DNA from: Rallus limicola
Taxonomy: Eukaryota; Chordata; Aves; Gruiformes; Rallidae
DNA: 64,000 nucleotides
Direction: 5' to 3'
Assembly: GCA_022605955.1 (NCBI GenBank)
Contig: JAKCOZ010000011.1
Location: 8,933,990-8,997,989, forward strand
In this document: positions 48,566-60,307 of the stretch, in pieces
Layout: each line of letters starts with the position of its first letter
How positions within the stretch are numbered: the first letter of the stretch is position 1
Position numbers and translations under genes: made by a program
Notes under the pieces: generated by a model
The model's input: the letters and a program-made list of their open reading frames with translations, nothing else
Told to the model about the DNA's origin: nothing
The model's database searches: none

Positions 48566-51344
48566 TTATGTTAATGTTGGCTTTTTGAAGTAAATATTAA
48601 AATACAAAAGAAAAAAAAAGAAAGTTGCAAAGACTACATGAAAACGAGAGTAACAGCTTCTTAAGAGTCTCTGCAATCTGTCATGTAAATAGAAAAGATA
48701 CAGACATCTGCAAAGAACTTCTAGTACATATGGGGACACATTTCAGATTGTCTATCCTGCACCCAAAATATTGCACTGTGTTCCTCTGCATATTGGTGTG
48801 TTAGCAGCTAGTGAAAGTGAGAAAAACTGCAGTCACCATCCTCGATTTGTTTGCATAAATCAAGTGTACTTCAAAGTTTGCCCTCGATGTCTTTATTATT
48901 TGTCCACCTGACACAAAGTGCTTTAAAATTGTGTGTCTGGAGGTGAGCAACACTGTCACACCCTCTGCAGGAAGAAACCAGTTTGACAAAAAAAAAAACC
49001 AAACATGTCTTCAAAACCAGCTCTTTGCAGGCTGGGACTTTTCCTGAGGGGAAAAATAAAAAAAATCATGCATTTGCTTATCCAGATAAAAATGGTGCCA
49101 TTTCCTAAAATATAAAATCCCTGAAAAAAAAAAAAAAAAAGAAAATGTAACAAATGGATCAGTTCCTTTCAAGTAACAACTTCAAATTTGAAAAAATGCT
49201 GTGGCTTAATCTTAAAAAGCCTTGCCTGTAGTGAATTGTAAATATTTTAAATCATCACAGACAATTCCAGTGGTATCTCTTCATGTATCTGATGCTTTTT
49301 TCAAATCACAGTAATGTCTAAAAATCCTGATGCTATGATGAATGCTGATGCTACAACAGATGCATAAATCATTATGTGAAAACTTCTTATTGGTTGGAAA
49401 GCCTTACTGGTCCTTATCCTCTCTGATGTGATGTTCTGCTGTAGTGACGTCAGTGGTCAATGCACATTAAAGCTGACCTCTCTTTATGTGTACACATACT
49501 GCATGTGGCTTTTTGTACTTTTTTTCACACTTGCTATAAACGTTAAAGCAAGTCCCCAGATTTTAACTGCATGAAAACTGACAGCAAAGACAGAGAACTC
49601 TGCTAAACCTTGAAGTTGGTTGCTACTCCTGGTTCTGGGCCAAGTGATCTTCATGAACACAACGAATTATCTTGCAGAGCAGCATTTGCTTTTTCTCTTC
49701 TGAAAGGAAGATTGGTGGTCGTCTGTGTTTTTGCATATTGTTCTGTGGCAGCTGGAGAACCATTAGTGGTGCTTATACCTTTGCTTTATAGCATACAGAC
49801 ACTCAGGGAGATGGGAAAAGATGCCCTGTAGTCTAGTCCATTATTAATGTGTCTGCTTCTTTAAGAGGTCAACCTATTTTAACGATCAATTCTGTTCAAG
49901 AAATGTTTTTGAAATGGGTGTTGTGATATTCTGATTTTGATTCTCTTGACCCTTCTGTAAAGTAATAGAGGTATAAATATTAAACATTCCATTTCCTTTA
50001 CAGCTTGGATTGATTTGGGGTGGAATTCTGACAGACAATGTGATTCATTCACCAAAACTAAAGAAAATCATTCTGTGATAGAATAATAGAGTACAACAGA
50101 ACAGATTAGAAGATGTGTGATCACTGATATTAGGCCAAAACCTAAATTGCTACTGCGTTAGGATTCAGACAGCTGTTCTCTATAAAGGAGAGCTGTGGAT
50201 TTGGCCCCACAGACCAAACTTTCTGCTTCTTACTTTAATCCTTCTCTGGTAAACTTTCCACTGGAATCTTATACTTGGAATTTAAGTTTGCATTTGAGCG
50301 CACATAATCAAAATTCCTTGTTGGAGACCTTCGTAGGCTCAAAAATTTGTTGTGTGGGTTTGATTGCAAACCAGGAGCTAATACTGAAAAGAGCCCATTC
50401 TACAGTGATTGTAAACGTGAATGCTGAGTTTATTCATTCCTTCGTATTTTGTCAAAGAAAGGAATAGGGTATTTTTCAACAAGTACAAATACTTTTTGAT
50501 CTTTTTTTGTGTGTTTGTTGCAAAAAAATGGCTTTGATGGCTTAGCTTCTTTGAGTGGAGTGTAATTTAACAGTATTTGTCCTATCGGCTATGAGAATCT
50601 CAGGATCAGGTTGCGTGCCAGGGCAGCAGTGAAATTGTTCTAATGAACATACTCATTCAGCTGTGGGCTCTATTGTACAACCAAATGGTAATTGTCTGAC
50701 TTCCAGAAATTGTCTGACAGAGTGAGTTGTTTGAAAATGTGCTCTTTCCTCTTTTATTTCCAAATTCCTGGGCATGAAGACCTTTATTCTTTTCAACTGC
50801 TTGTATTTATGTTCCTAATTCTCCATGACCTAGAAACCTTTTCCTACTTTAGGTGAGTACATTCCTTATGCTTCAGTTTCTTGATACATCTGAAAGTGAT
50901 GTACGGGGTTGAACAGATATTCTTCATACTGTAATTGTTTAAACCCAGGGAAAAAGCAACCTGAAAATGTAAATGCTGAATGGTTTCATGTAGTACAGAT
51001 TATCTGATTAAAAATATTTTCAGTTGGCTGAAAGAAGGTGGGGAAGAATTGAAAAAAAACATTTACACATACAACATTTTTCACAATTGTTCACTATTTG
51101 TGTTTATGTAACAGGGATACAAAAAACCATGAAAGAAGCTTCAGGGATTTATGCTGCCCATCACTATTGTGTTGAAGTTATATTCCTGTTAAAACACATG
51201 AATGGTCATCTTGTTCTGAACTGGTGGGAAAGATACATATGTAATCACTCACAATTTGGCATGCCTCTAAGATTTATTATATGCATGTACGTATAAAATG
51301 TTATACAATATCTATAATATCTATCTCACATACATATAAATTGC
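48566..51344. other. Unique noncoding DNA
   Basis: An A run of 18 lies at 49123-49140. No gene or repeat family is recognised. Confidence 0.5.
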
Positions 51345-51452
51345 ACCAAAATGCATATTCTTAGGGACATGGTTTATTGGTGGATTTGGCAGTGCTAGGT
51401 TATGTTGATGATTAAAGTCTTTTTGAACCAAAAGGGTTCCATGATTCTGTAA
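51345..51452 (+). mobile_element. CR1 3' tail fragment
   Basis: 'gggacatggtttattggtggatttggcagtgctaggtta' followed by 'gatgattaaagtctttttgaacc' and 'atgattctgtaattttg' is a diverged forward CR1 3' terminus. Confidence 0.72.
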
Positions 51453-51514
51453 TTTTGTAGATATATATTCATGCATATCTATCTTTTGTAGATATACATG
51501 CATCCATATCTATC
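51453..51514. repeat. 31-bp tandem duplication at a CR1 end
   Basis: Two 31-bp units (51453-51483 and 51484-51514) both begin ttttgtagata and end catatctatc. The pair abuts the CR1 tail. Confidence 0.88.
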
Positions 51515-54485
51515 TACATTTACTGGATAATTTATTTTTCATTAAAGGCTTTTCAGCCTAACACCAGAAAACTAAAACCCCTTTCTACTAAGACGACCTG
51601 TACAATATGTCTAGAAATGGTACACTTGTTTCCTACATTGCAAGGCTGATGGGCCTCAACACTTTCTCAGTCCAATTATCACTATGACTGGTGGGTAATT
51701 TGTCCTTCTTGGAGACTTAGTTTCCCTTGCTAGCCTGCCAAGGAGGCAGTTGCATCTTGATAATGTGGTTTGGGTGCTGTGGTCATTTGGTTAGGAAATG
51801 GATTAATGTCACCGGCTTGTATCATGTGAATGTCCAACATAAAACTGTAAGAATAATACCTTTAAATCACATGAAAATACAGAGTAGGACTGAGATGAAG
51901 GACTTAATATTTCAACACCTGTCTCTACAATTCTTTACCCTTCCTTATATCTTCACAGTACTTGTAAGTATGTAAAGCTAATTAAAATGAGGATTGAACT
52001 GGGTGATCTGAGAAAGAAAGCGTTTCAGTCACATTCTTCTTTATGATTTCTCTGTGAATGTCTGCAAGGTCTGTGTTCCCTAGAAATACAATGGAGGGAG
52101 AGCCAGATTGCTCTGGGATTGGTAATATGATATAGAGTCTTTTATTTTTGCATTGTCAGTCTAAGTCTGTGTGACTAAAATTTGTTACCATCTGATGGCT
52201 CTTCAATGGCCTATTGGAAATGAGTTTCATGGTTCCAGTTTCCAGCAGTGAGGCATCCACATCAGAAAAGCCATCATTGCACTTGGCAGTACTAATTGGC
52301 ACCCTTGTCACCAGCCAAGGACTATAATGGGCTGATGGTAGTCCCTTCAGATCAGAGCTTAGGAACATTGTTGTTGAAGCTTTTATTCCTGCTCCCTGTG
52401 CAGTACATTTTTTTCTGGACAGACAGAGACATTTCCAGAGCTGTCAGTCTGGTGCTTTTTTCCACAAGTTACTATATTCTGATGAAAAACATTTTGTCAA
52501 AAAAATTTTGCAGGGATGTACAGTGGTTCTTCTGCTTTAAAGTACTGCATTTTCAATAATGGCATATAAAAATTTCCTATATTCTACACTTAAATGTTAT
52601 TAATTTGGGAGAACGTCATTAAAATCAAGCACTATCTTTGGTACCCATGTGGCTTTCACAGTGTCACAGAATATTATCTTTTTAATGTATTCTTACTGCA
52701 TCCTTTTGAGGCTAGGACACCTAGTCTTGTCACTTTAGAAAAGTGAAATAAGGGATGTGGACAGACATCCTCTTCCAGATCCAAATGCAATGGTTTATAG
52801 AAAGCTCTGTCCTCGGCTGCCCTCCTCCTAGAAGTTACCAACTCCACGAATTCTCTGGCAGAGCAGTTTGCATGAATGTCCCCTGTGTCACTCTGGGGAA
52901 AAAAATCAGACTAACTGTTTCAGACCACCCAATTACTCCACTAGAAGTTGCCTTGCAAATTTTGCCTGAAGGCAGTTGGAGAAGTTTCATACAAACTTTC
53001 ACCAGCATTTACATGAACTCAGTAACTTCTTGCAATGCATAATGATAAGGTCCTAATCTCCTCAACTGACAAAAAATGGGACTGAGGAGAAGCTTTCCAG
53101 ACTGGAGGCACAAAAAACATTACCAGGATCTCTAGGGCAAAAAAAGAAACTTAGGCAAGTTCTAGGCAAGCCAAATGACAGTAGCACTTCATCAAGATAT
53201 TTGTTACTGGAGTTACAGTTAAAATAGGATTAATTCTATCAATGGAATTGATTGAAGGGTTTAAGGCTAAGTTCAGTAGGGTACGTATTGTTCTTTAAGG
53301 TTATGAATATTTCTTCAGGGTCATTGAGATAATTTACAAATTTATTCTCAGTCACTTGCCTACACAGCTTGGTGAACTGAAATTTACAATAATAGCATTG
53401 ATAAAAAATTATTAAAAGAACATTGTTTGAGAGAGTTATAGGGAGGGAAAGGGAGACAGAGAGGAAGGGAGAAAACAAGAAAGGGAAAAATGGAGAAAAG
53501 AAAGAAAAAAAGAAATCGAAAAGCTTTATGTTTCTATTCTTTTGCTAGATCCAAATGTTATTTAAGATTCCGTAATGTTTCAAAAATTAGTTTTTCTTTC
53601 TAATATTTTGCCTGTGACCAGACCTGGAAGTACCAAAATACTATTAGGAAAGCTGTTTTAATGTTAATTTTGGCCATTGACAGAAGTAGAAGTGTGAAAA
53701 ATCTCACCACAAGCAATCTTTCACATTGCATTTCTTTACAGTTTGAAGTTTCAGGCAGATAGGATTAACACTTGATTTTGGATCCTAATCGAAATTGAGC
53801 CTGAACCTTTTTCAGGTACTGTCATCGCTAATTAGGAGAGCTGAGCCTGTGTTTACATAATAATAAATAACTATTGAGAGCTACTTCTGAGAGGTTATGA
53901 GTTCCAATGAACTTCCATTATATCACTCATTCAGCAAAGTATGATAAATTAAATTGTGGAAGTCAATACCACAAGCTCTAATCAGAGTGAGAGTTTTGTG
54001 GTTATAATAAAGGCCTTTTAGACTAACTGCTTAGGTCCTTTTACAGTGCTTATAACTACGATATCTGAACAATACCTGTGATCTCTGTAAATCTTCTTTT
54101 CCAGTCACTGGCATTCATTAAGAATGAATCTGACAGTTTGTGTTCTAATAATTACGATGCAGCAAAGAATAATTATAGGGTTTTTATTCCCAATACTTAT
54201 TCCTTATTATTACGCAGTCTATGTTATTAATGAGAATAGGAGCTGAGAAAAATATTTGTGAATTGCCTGTACATTTGCTCTCAAGAAAAAAAGAAGGATG
54301 GCAAGTAACTTCTCGGAAGAGGAGGAGCTTTCTGGTTTTACAAAATTGGCAACTGTGAATTTTCACACTTCCTCTGGTGAATGTGCTGTTCATCACTGTA
54401 TGATGTGATAATAATGATAATGGGATAATGAACTGGACACAGACTTGACATGCTAGATATATGCTTGAATTAAATTATATATACA
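51515..54485. other. Unique noncoding DNA with a purine tract
   Basis: No gene is recognised. A purine-rich stretch lies at 53441-53515. A degenerate 'cacagtgtcacagaatatt' near 52657 is too weak to call as CR1. Confidence 0.5.
53441..53515. repeat. Purine-rich tract
   Basis: A GGGAGGGAAAGGGAGACAG-type sequence grading into A-rich GAAA repeats, with only isolated pyrimidines. Confidence 0.88.
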
Positions 54486-55217
54486 GAGTGGGAGAAGAGC
54501 TCCTTGAGAAGCCCTGCTGAGAAGGACCTGTGTGTCATGGTGGATGAGAAACTTAACATGAGCCAGCAGTGTGCTCTTGCAGCTTGGAAGGCCCAACCGT
54601 ACCCTGGGCTCCATCAGAAGAGGGGTGGCCAGCAGGGACAGGGAGGTGATTGTCCCTCTCTAATCTGCCCTCCTGGGGCCCCATCTGGAGTCCTGTGTCC
54701 AGATCTGGGGCCCCCAGTACAAGAAAGATGTGGAACTGTTGGAGAGGGTTCAGAGGAGGCCATGAAGGTGATAAGAGGACTGGAGCACCTCCCCTACAAA
54801 GAGAGGCTGAGGGAGCTGGGCTTGTTCAGTGGAGAGAAGAGAAGGCTGTGGGGGGACCACATTGCAGCCTTCCAGTCCCCGAAGGGAGCAGAGAAACAGG
54901 AGGGGAATCAACTTTTTGAAAGGGCAGACAATGGCAAGACTAGGGGGAGTGGATCAAAGCTAAAGGAGGGAAGGTTCAGATTAAATATATGGGGGAAGTT
55001 TTTCACAGAGAGAGTGGTGAGGTGCTGAAAGGGGCTGCCCAGAGAGGTGGTGGATGCCCCGTCCCTGAATGTGTTCAAGGCTGGGTTGGATTGGGCCCTG
55101 GGCAACCTTGTCTAGATCCAGGCCTGGAGGTTGGTGGCCTTGCCTGGGACAGGGGGTTGGAACACGATGATCCTTGGGGTCCCTTCCAACCCAGACTATT
55201 CTATGATTCTGTGATTC
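54486..55217 (+). mobile_element. CR1 LINE fragment with complete 3' end
   Basis: Forward CR1 of about 730 bp, GC-rich and less decayed than most. The frame at 54504-55028 (174 codons) starts [22 protein letters not shown] and, after frame disturbance, reads [36 protein letters not shown], then RFRLNIWGKFFTERVVRC. The 3' UTR ends 'gatccttggggtcccttccaaccc...attctatgattctgtgatt'. Relative to other CR1 copies there is a compressed segment around 54600-54760, where the [22 protein letters not shown] block is frameshifted. Inactive. Confidence 0.93.
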
Positions 55218-56429
55218 GCTACTGTTGCTGATGAGCTTTATTGAGGTTAGGGAGGGCGCAGTATCCCACACCACCTGAAGATCCATCTCCTTTAAGTCCT
55301 CTAATTATACATGGTTGGCTGTGTAACTGGTGGATTGTCTGTCATCTGCTGTTACTTATCAATATCTTGCCTCCAACAAATAAATTTTTCTTCCAATGTA
55401 ATGGTCACTGTGAATAAGTTTATCAGTGTATTTTTAAAATAACTAGACCTATGATGCAGTAAAACCCTGCCTATGATGTAGTAAAAGATTTATTTATCTC
55501 TGAGTCTTTCTACCGACCAAAGGTAAGTGAAAAACTGTTTTCAGAACATTTCAGCATCAGATTCATTATAGAGTCATGGAGCCCTGTTGAATTCTCATAG
55601 CAACCTTTGAGATTTGTTCTGTCTGGAGAAAGTTTTGTTTATATTGCTTTAGTTTGTTTATAAATATAGAAAGGTATGAGAGTTGACATCTTCAGCTGAG
55701 TGGCTGAATGTATAGGAAAATTGATAGAACTCTTCAGAGGGACTTTTCTGACATACCAAATATGAACAAGTAGAAGTGAAAGAGATGATCGCTGCTCGTG
55801 GAGGATGTTCTCTTTTGTTTTCCATCTCAGGGTGTAATACTGAAATAAAGATTCACTTTGAGGTCTTCTTTAAAGACACTACACTGGAAGAAATACACCA
55901 TCTCTGAGGGATATTTTTGGACTATAGAGTAAAATAAAAGTTCAAACAGTGTTTAGAAAGTCACTTTTCCAAGGTATACCGTATATTTTGATAGTAGGTT
56001 CCACCAAAATCAGATGCTTTCTACTAGCAGGTTCTTGGGCAATGTTGGAAATGTTGTCCATCCTCATTTAGTGATTCAGCTGCATGCCATCACATCTTGT
56101 TTCTGTGCAATACAGATGGGATGCCACATAGGAGTCATTATCAATTCAAACTTGGCTCCTAAGCAATATTTGAATCTTTCCCATTAAAATAGCACTGTCT
56201 GAAATTAATGTTACTCAGGCATTATTGGTATCATACTGCTTGTGCTTCATAATGTGATCCTTTTAATACTATTTATGTTATGTGACGGAAAGCTCATCTT
56301 CACATACACAAGTGACCACAGAGAGTTGATGAAAGATGGGAGAAGCCATCTCCAGTACCCTACTCCAGTGACTCCCAACCCACCGCAGGAGCCATCAGCT
56401 GATCAAAGACCCATGTCTACAAACAACCA
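55218..56429. other. Unique noncoding DNA
   Basis: No gene or repeat family is recognised. Confidence 0.5.
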
Positions 56430-57110
56430 AGGAGCACAGTGGTGCAGTGGTTTAGGGGAAACCAGCGGCAACAGCTGAAGTCAGATTACAGGTCAGAGTG
56501 TCTATGTGTCCATGCTGCCAGCAACTGGAGAGACTGGAATGAATGGATTGCAGCGCCAGCATCTGGAGTGGGAGGTGTAATTCATGCCATGTGTGGGCGG
56601 TAGCAAATATCAAGCCTCACCAGTCAGCAAATAGGTGGGAGCCAGGGACTCCCTAAGGGTGAGCTCACAGGAACAGTTTGCAGTCAAAGAGAACAGGGAA
56701 GTCCTGGTCAGCTGAGAGAGACCATGGGGTCTAGGGGTGGCCTGAAAGACACGTGTGTGCCTGAGTGCATTGTGTCTTTGTGCATAGACAGCTGGGGAGA
56801 GCTAGGATTCATGGTCAACAAGATGGACCATGTGTCTAATTTCAGTTACTGGAGGGACCCACAGTGGTTGGTGTTTGCAAGGGTGTCTGTACCAGCAGCT
56901 GAGTGGATACATGAAGTCAGGGTTCATATATCCAGCTCCTGCAACTGAGGATACTAGGATTCATTCACAGCTACTGGCAGACCGAATGTTGAGCCTGATT
57001 GTTGGAAGGATTCCCATTGTACTTGTGTTGCATATATACATTCCTGCTAGAGACCTTCATACAGATCAGCCAGGATGAGGCCATTGGTGGTGTTTGTGTG
57101 TGCACTGAGT
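56430..57110. repeat. Degenerate 50-60 bp repeat block, possibly LTR-derived
   Basis: A GC-richer island in which a phrase of the form 'gtgtctNNgtNccagcaactggag...ggattcatgg' recurs imperfectly. It is seen near 56500 (ccagcaactggaga), 56555 (ccagcatctggagt), 56789 (cagctggggag), 56845 (cagttactggaggg), 56893 (ccagcagctgagtgg) and 56933 (ccagctcctgcaactg). The pattern resembles repeat-bearing avian retroviral LTR or satellite-like sequence, but I cannot name the family. The forward frames at 56724-57078 have no recognisable features. Confidence 0.45.
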
Positions 57111-57130
57111 GTGTCCCTTAGTGTGGGAAG

Positions 57131-57186
57131 CTATGTATGTATGTGTGTGTGTGTGTGTATGTGTGTGTTGAGTATGTGTATTTATG
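57131..57186. repeat. TG/TATG microsatellite
   Basis: A run of tatgtatg followed by (tg)n and (tatg)n-like units. Confidence 0.9.
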
Positions 57187-59524
57187 TAAATGTACTGACT
57201 AGGACTTCATGCTGAACCTTGACACTGGACCTCAGAGAAGGAGTTGCAGCAGCCTTGCATTTCTGGGGCTGCTGGATTCAGCAATTCCTAACATTAAAGA
57301 CTTTAAAATAGTAAGTATCAATACACTAATGATTAGTATTTCTTGGTAAATAAAAGAGATGAGAAAATAAAAAAAAAAATTACAGACACCAGAGAACAGG
57401 TTTCCTGTGATGTTAAACACAGGCTGAGATAAGGAGAATGGGACTGGAAATCTGCCATTTTATTTTGGTTGTTCCTGGTGCTTGTTTTGAAATGTTTTTC
57501 TTGTAAACTATGGGTCTGGTCTTAATTTTTAGTTATTTCCTCCAGCTGAGAGGAACTACTGCAAGATAGGTGAAATGCCACATACCTGAATAGGTGGGCT
57601 TACAGAAAAAAAAATAAAAACAAGTTAGGCTTCAGGAATTCATGTTCTTTAAGATATTTTTCTGAATGTTGCATGCTTGCTTATTCTTTATGTCTTATGG
57701 AACAAGTGGTGTGTTGTAGCACTCTGCAAAATTGTGTGTCTCTTCTCACAAGAAAATCCCTGAAAACCATAAGACTTGTGTTTTGATAGGATTCTGAGGA
57801 GTATGATAGAACTGGAGAAGCTGGGTTGATGGCACTCATTTCAGAACCAAGGCACTGACCTACTGCGGTCACAGCTGCTGCACGTTGTCTTACTCCCCGG
57901 TTAATGCAGGACAATTCAAGGCAGCTTATCTCTCAAGAAGAGTATTTACCTCGAGTGCTTCATTTTAAAAGTACAGCAAGAATAGTTACTGTGAGAAGTG
58001 GTAAATCAAATACTCCAGTGTAAGGCTGATTTTTTTGTGTCAGAAGTCTCAGCAAATTTCTGGTGAGTATCTACCAGAAAGATTTGTTAAGATCAGTGGT
58101 ACCTATATGTGCTTAATGGCAGCCTTCAAGGGTTTGTCTTGAAATGAACTCATATGTTGAAAGTCATGACTAAAATGCTTTATATATATATATATCAGTG
58201 TCTGAAACAGTTTCTTAAACAAAATAAGGAAAAAGCATCTATGTTTAAGAGAACCAACCCAATTAATGGAAGATCATATAAGCAATGGTGTGAAGAACTT
58301 ATAAGCATGGTGTTAAGATTCTTATCGGCTTGTATCTCTTGGATGGGGAAAGAACAGAAAAATGTAGTGGGCTATAGCCGAAATAATCTTCTTTCTTCAG
58401 ATACTACTCTTGTGAGATTCTCCACAGTTTCGGTACAAATAAGTGCAAAAGAATGAGTAGTCATGGTGTGATTTCCTTCTGCATTGCACCAGATGAGATG
58501 AAGGTGTGGAAGCACTAAACATCTGAAAAAGAGAAAACAAAAAGGAGAAATTCAGAGCAGTAACTTTTCCCCTTATTTCTGGTGTCCATGAAATTGCTCT
58601 GAAGAAGAAATATATACTTTTATTAAAGACCAGATAGTGATAAACAGAAAGTTTTTGAAGAAAATAGCCTATTTGGAAGAAATCCTTAGATAACTCCAAA
58701 AGGTTTTTGCACACCATCTTCCCTTTCCCACACAAATAGAACACTATGTCAAGGACAAGACATATTTTCAGAACGAAACTTAACCACTGTTAGAGAATGT
58801 ACTTTCTATCTCTCCATTTACCAAGGATTGTCTTCTTCCTTTATATCAGTTATAAACGGCTAACCTCTTTACTCCTTGTATTTGAACAGAAACACAAGCT
58901 GATGGATTTCCTTGAACTATAATCTGCAAGCACACATTTCATGGAGTCTATCACATGCTCAGGAAGTGATCTGGTAGAAGATGACTTTTTCTATTCTGCT
59001 AGAAAAATTCTGATAGAAATAGTCACCTGATCTGTTTTATCTGACACTACAACATGAGTCATGAACTGACCATGCTTGCTATTCAACAACTGCCATCTCT
59101 TAGGACAACTTTTATTGTTACAAGATACCACAAGTTTTCTAGACTGTGTTCCAAGCTACAAATACATCAAAGCCTTCTGTAAGTCCTTTCTGACTTGGAT
59201 TGATTTGCTTCTCTATGGAGATAAGAGAATCCTTTGTTCTCAAGCAGCCACCGTTTATTAGGTTTTCTCAACCTGTGTTCTATAGACCATTGTCAGTTTG
59301 TAAGACTTGAGAAGGGGGTCCAAAAAATGTCATTAAAACTTTACCTTTATACCCCATATAGAAGTATCCCCACATATCTGGGTAAGCAAGGAAAAAAAAA
59401 AGAAAAAATAAAAAGAAGAAAATCCAACCAAACAACACAGATTCAGAAAATAGTAAACTAAGAATTAAACAAAGATAAAACCATAAAAGTTTATTTTATG
59501 TGTCTGTTTTTAAAAATAGTATAT
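57187..59524. other. Unique noncoding DNA
   Basis: A TA run lies at about 58180-58194. The remaining sequence shows no gene or repeat family. The reverse frame at 58397-58744 (115 codons) is unremarkable. Confidence 0.5.
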
Positions 59525-60248
59525 GAACATGAGCCAGCAGTGTGCCCAGGTGGCCAAGAAAGCCAACATCATCCTGGCTTGTAGCAAGAATAGCGTAGCC
59601 AGCAGGACCAGGGAGTTCCCATCCACCTGTGCTCAGCTCTGGTGAAGCTGCACCTCAAATACAATGTTCAGTTTTGGGATCCTCACTACAACAAAGACAT
59701 CAAGGTCCTGGAATACATCCAGAGAACAGCAATGGATCTGGTGAAGGGTCTGGAACACAATTCTTATGATGAGCATCTGAGGGAACTGGGACTACTAGTC
59801 TGGAGTAGAGGAGATGCAGGGGAGACCTTATTGTTCTTTACAACTACCTGAAAGGAGGTTGTGGTGAGCTGAGGGTGAGCCTCTTCTTGCAGATAACTAG
59901 TGATAGGACAAGAGGGAATCACAGAATCACAGAATGTTAGGGGTTGGAAGATGTAAAGATCATCTAGTCCAACTCCCCCACCAGAGCAAGATCACGTAGC
60001 TTAGGTCACACAAGAATGGCTGCAAGTTGTGCCAGGGGAGGTTCAGGTGAGAAATTTCTTCTCAGAAAGAGTGGTTAGGCATTATAATCGATTGTCCAGG
60101 TGGTGGTAGAGTCACCATTCCTTGGGTTTTTTAAGGAAAGGTTGGATGAGGTACTTAGGGACATGGATTAGTAAGTAATATAGGTGGGAGGGAGATGGTT
60201 GGACTAGATGATATTGGAGTTCTTTTCCAGCCTTAATGATTCTATGAT
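59525..60248 (+). mobile_element. CR1 LINE fragment split by a nested CR1
   Basis: Forward CR1. It starts 'aacatgagccagcagtgtgccc' (NMSQQCA) and continues with 'atacatccagagaacagcaatgg' and 'ggtctggaacacaattcttatgatgagc' (GLEHNSYDEHLRELG). The reading is broken at 59917-60009 by a reverse-oriented CR1 tail. The host copy resumes 'atggctgcaagttgtgccaggggaggttcag' and runs to 'attctatgatta'. Inactive. Confidence 0.92.
59917..60009 (-). mobile_element. Nested CR1 3' tail inside another CR1
   Basis: A roughly 90-bp reverse CR1 terminus: 'aatcacagaatcacagaat', then 'ggggttggaag...aaagatcatctagtccaactcccccacc'. It sits between 'gataggacaagaggg' and 'atggctgcaagttg', which are adjacent in other CR1 copies. 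'acaaga' on the left (59908-59913) recurs on the right (60010-60015), a likely imperfect target-site duplication. Confidence 0.85.
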
Positions 60249-60250
60249 TA

Positions 60251-60277
60251 TTTCCCTAAACTTTTAGTTTAGGGAAA
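60251..60277. repeat. Perfect 12-bp inverted repeat, 3-base loop
   Basis: TTTCCCTAAACT (60251-60262), TTT loop, AGTTTAGGGAAA (60266-60277). It lies exactly in the roughly 60-bp gap between two forward CR1 copies and belongs to neither. Confidence 0.95.
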
Positions 60278-60307
60278 AATAAAAGAAGCACTGATCTAGG
60301 TGATACC

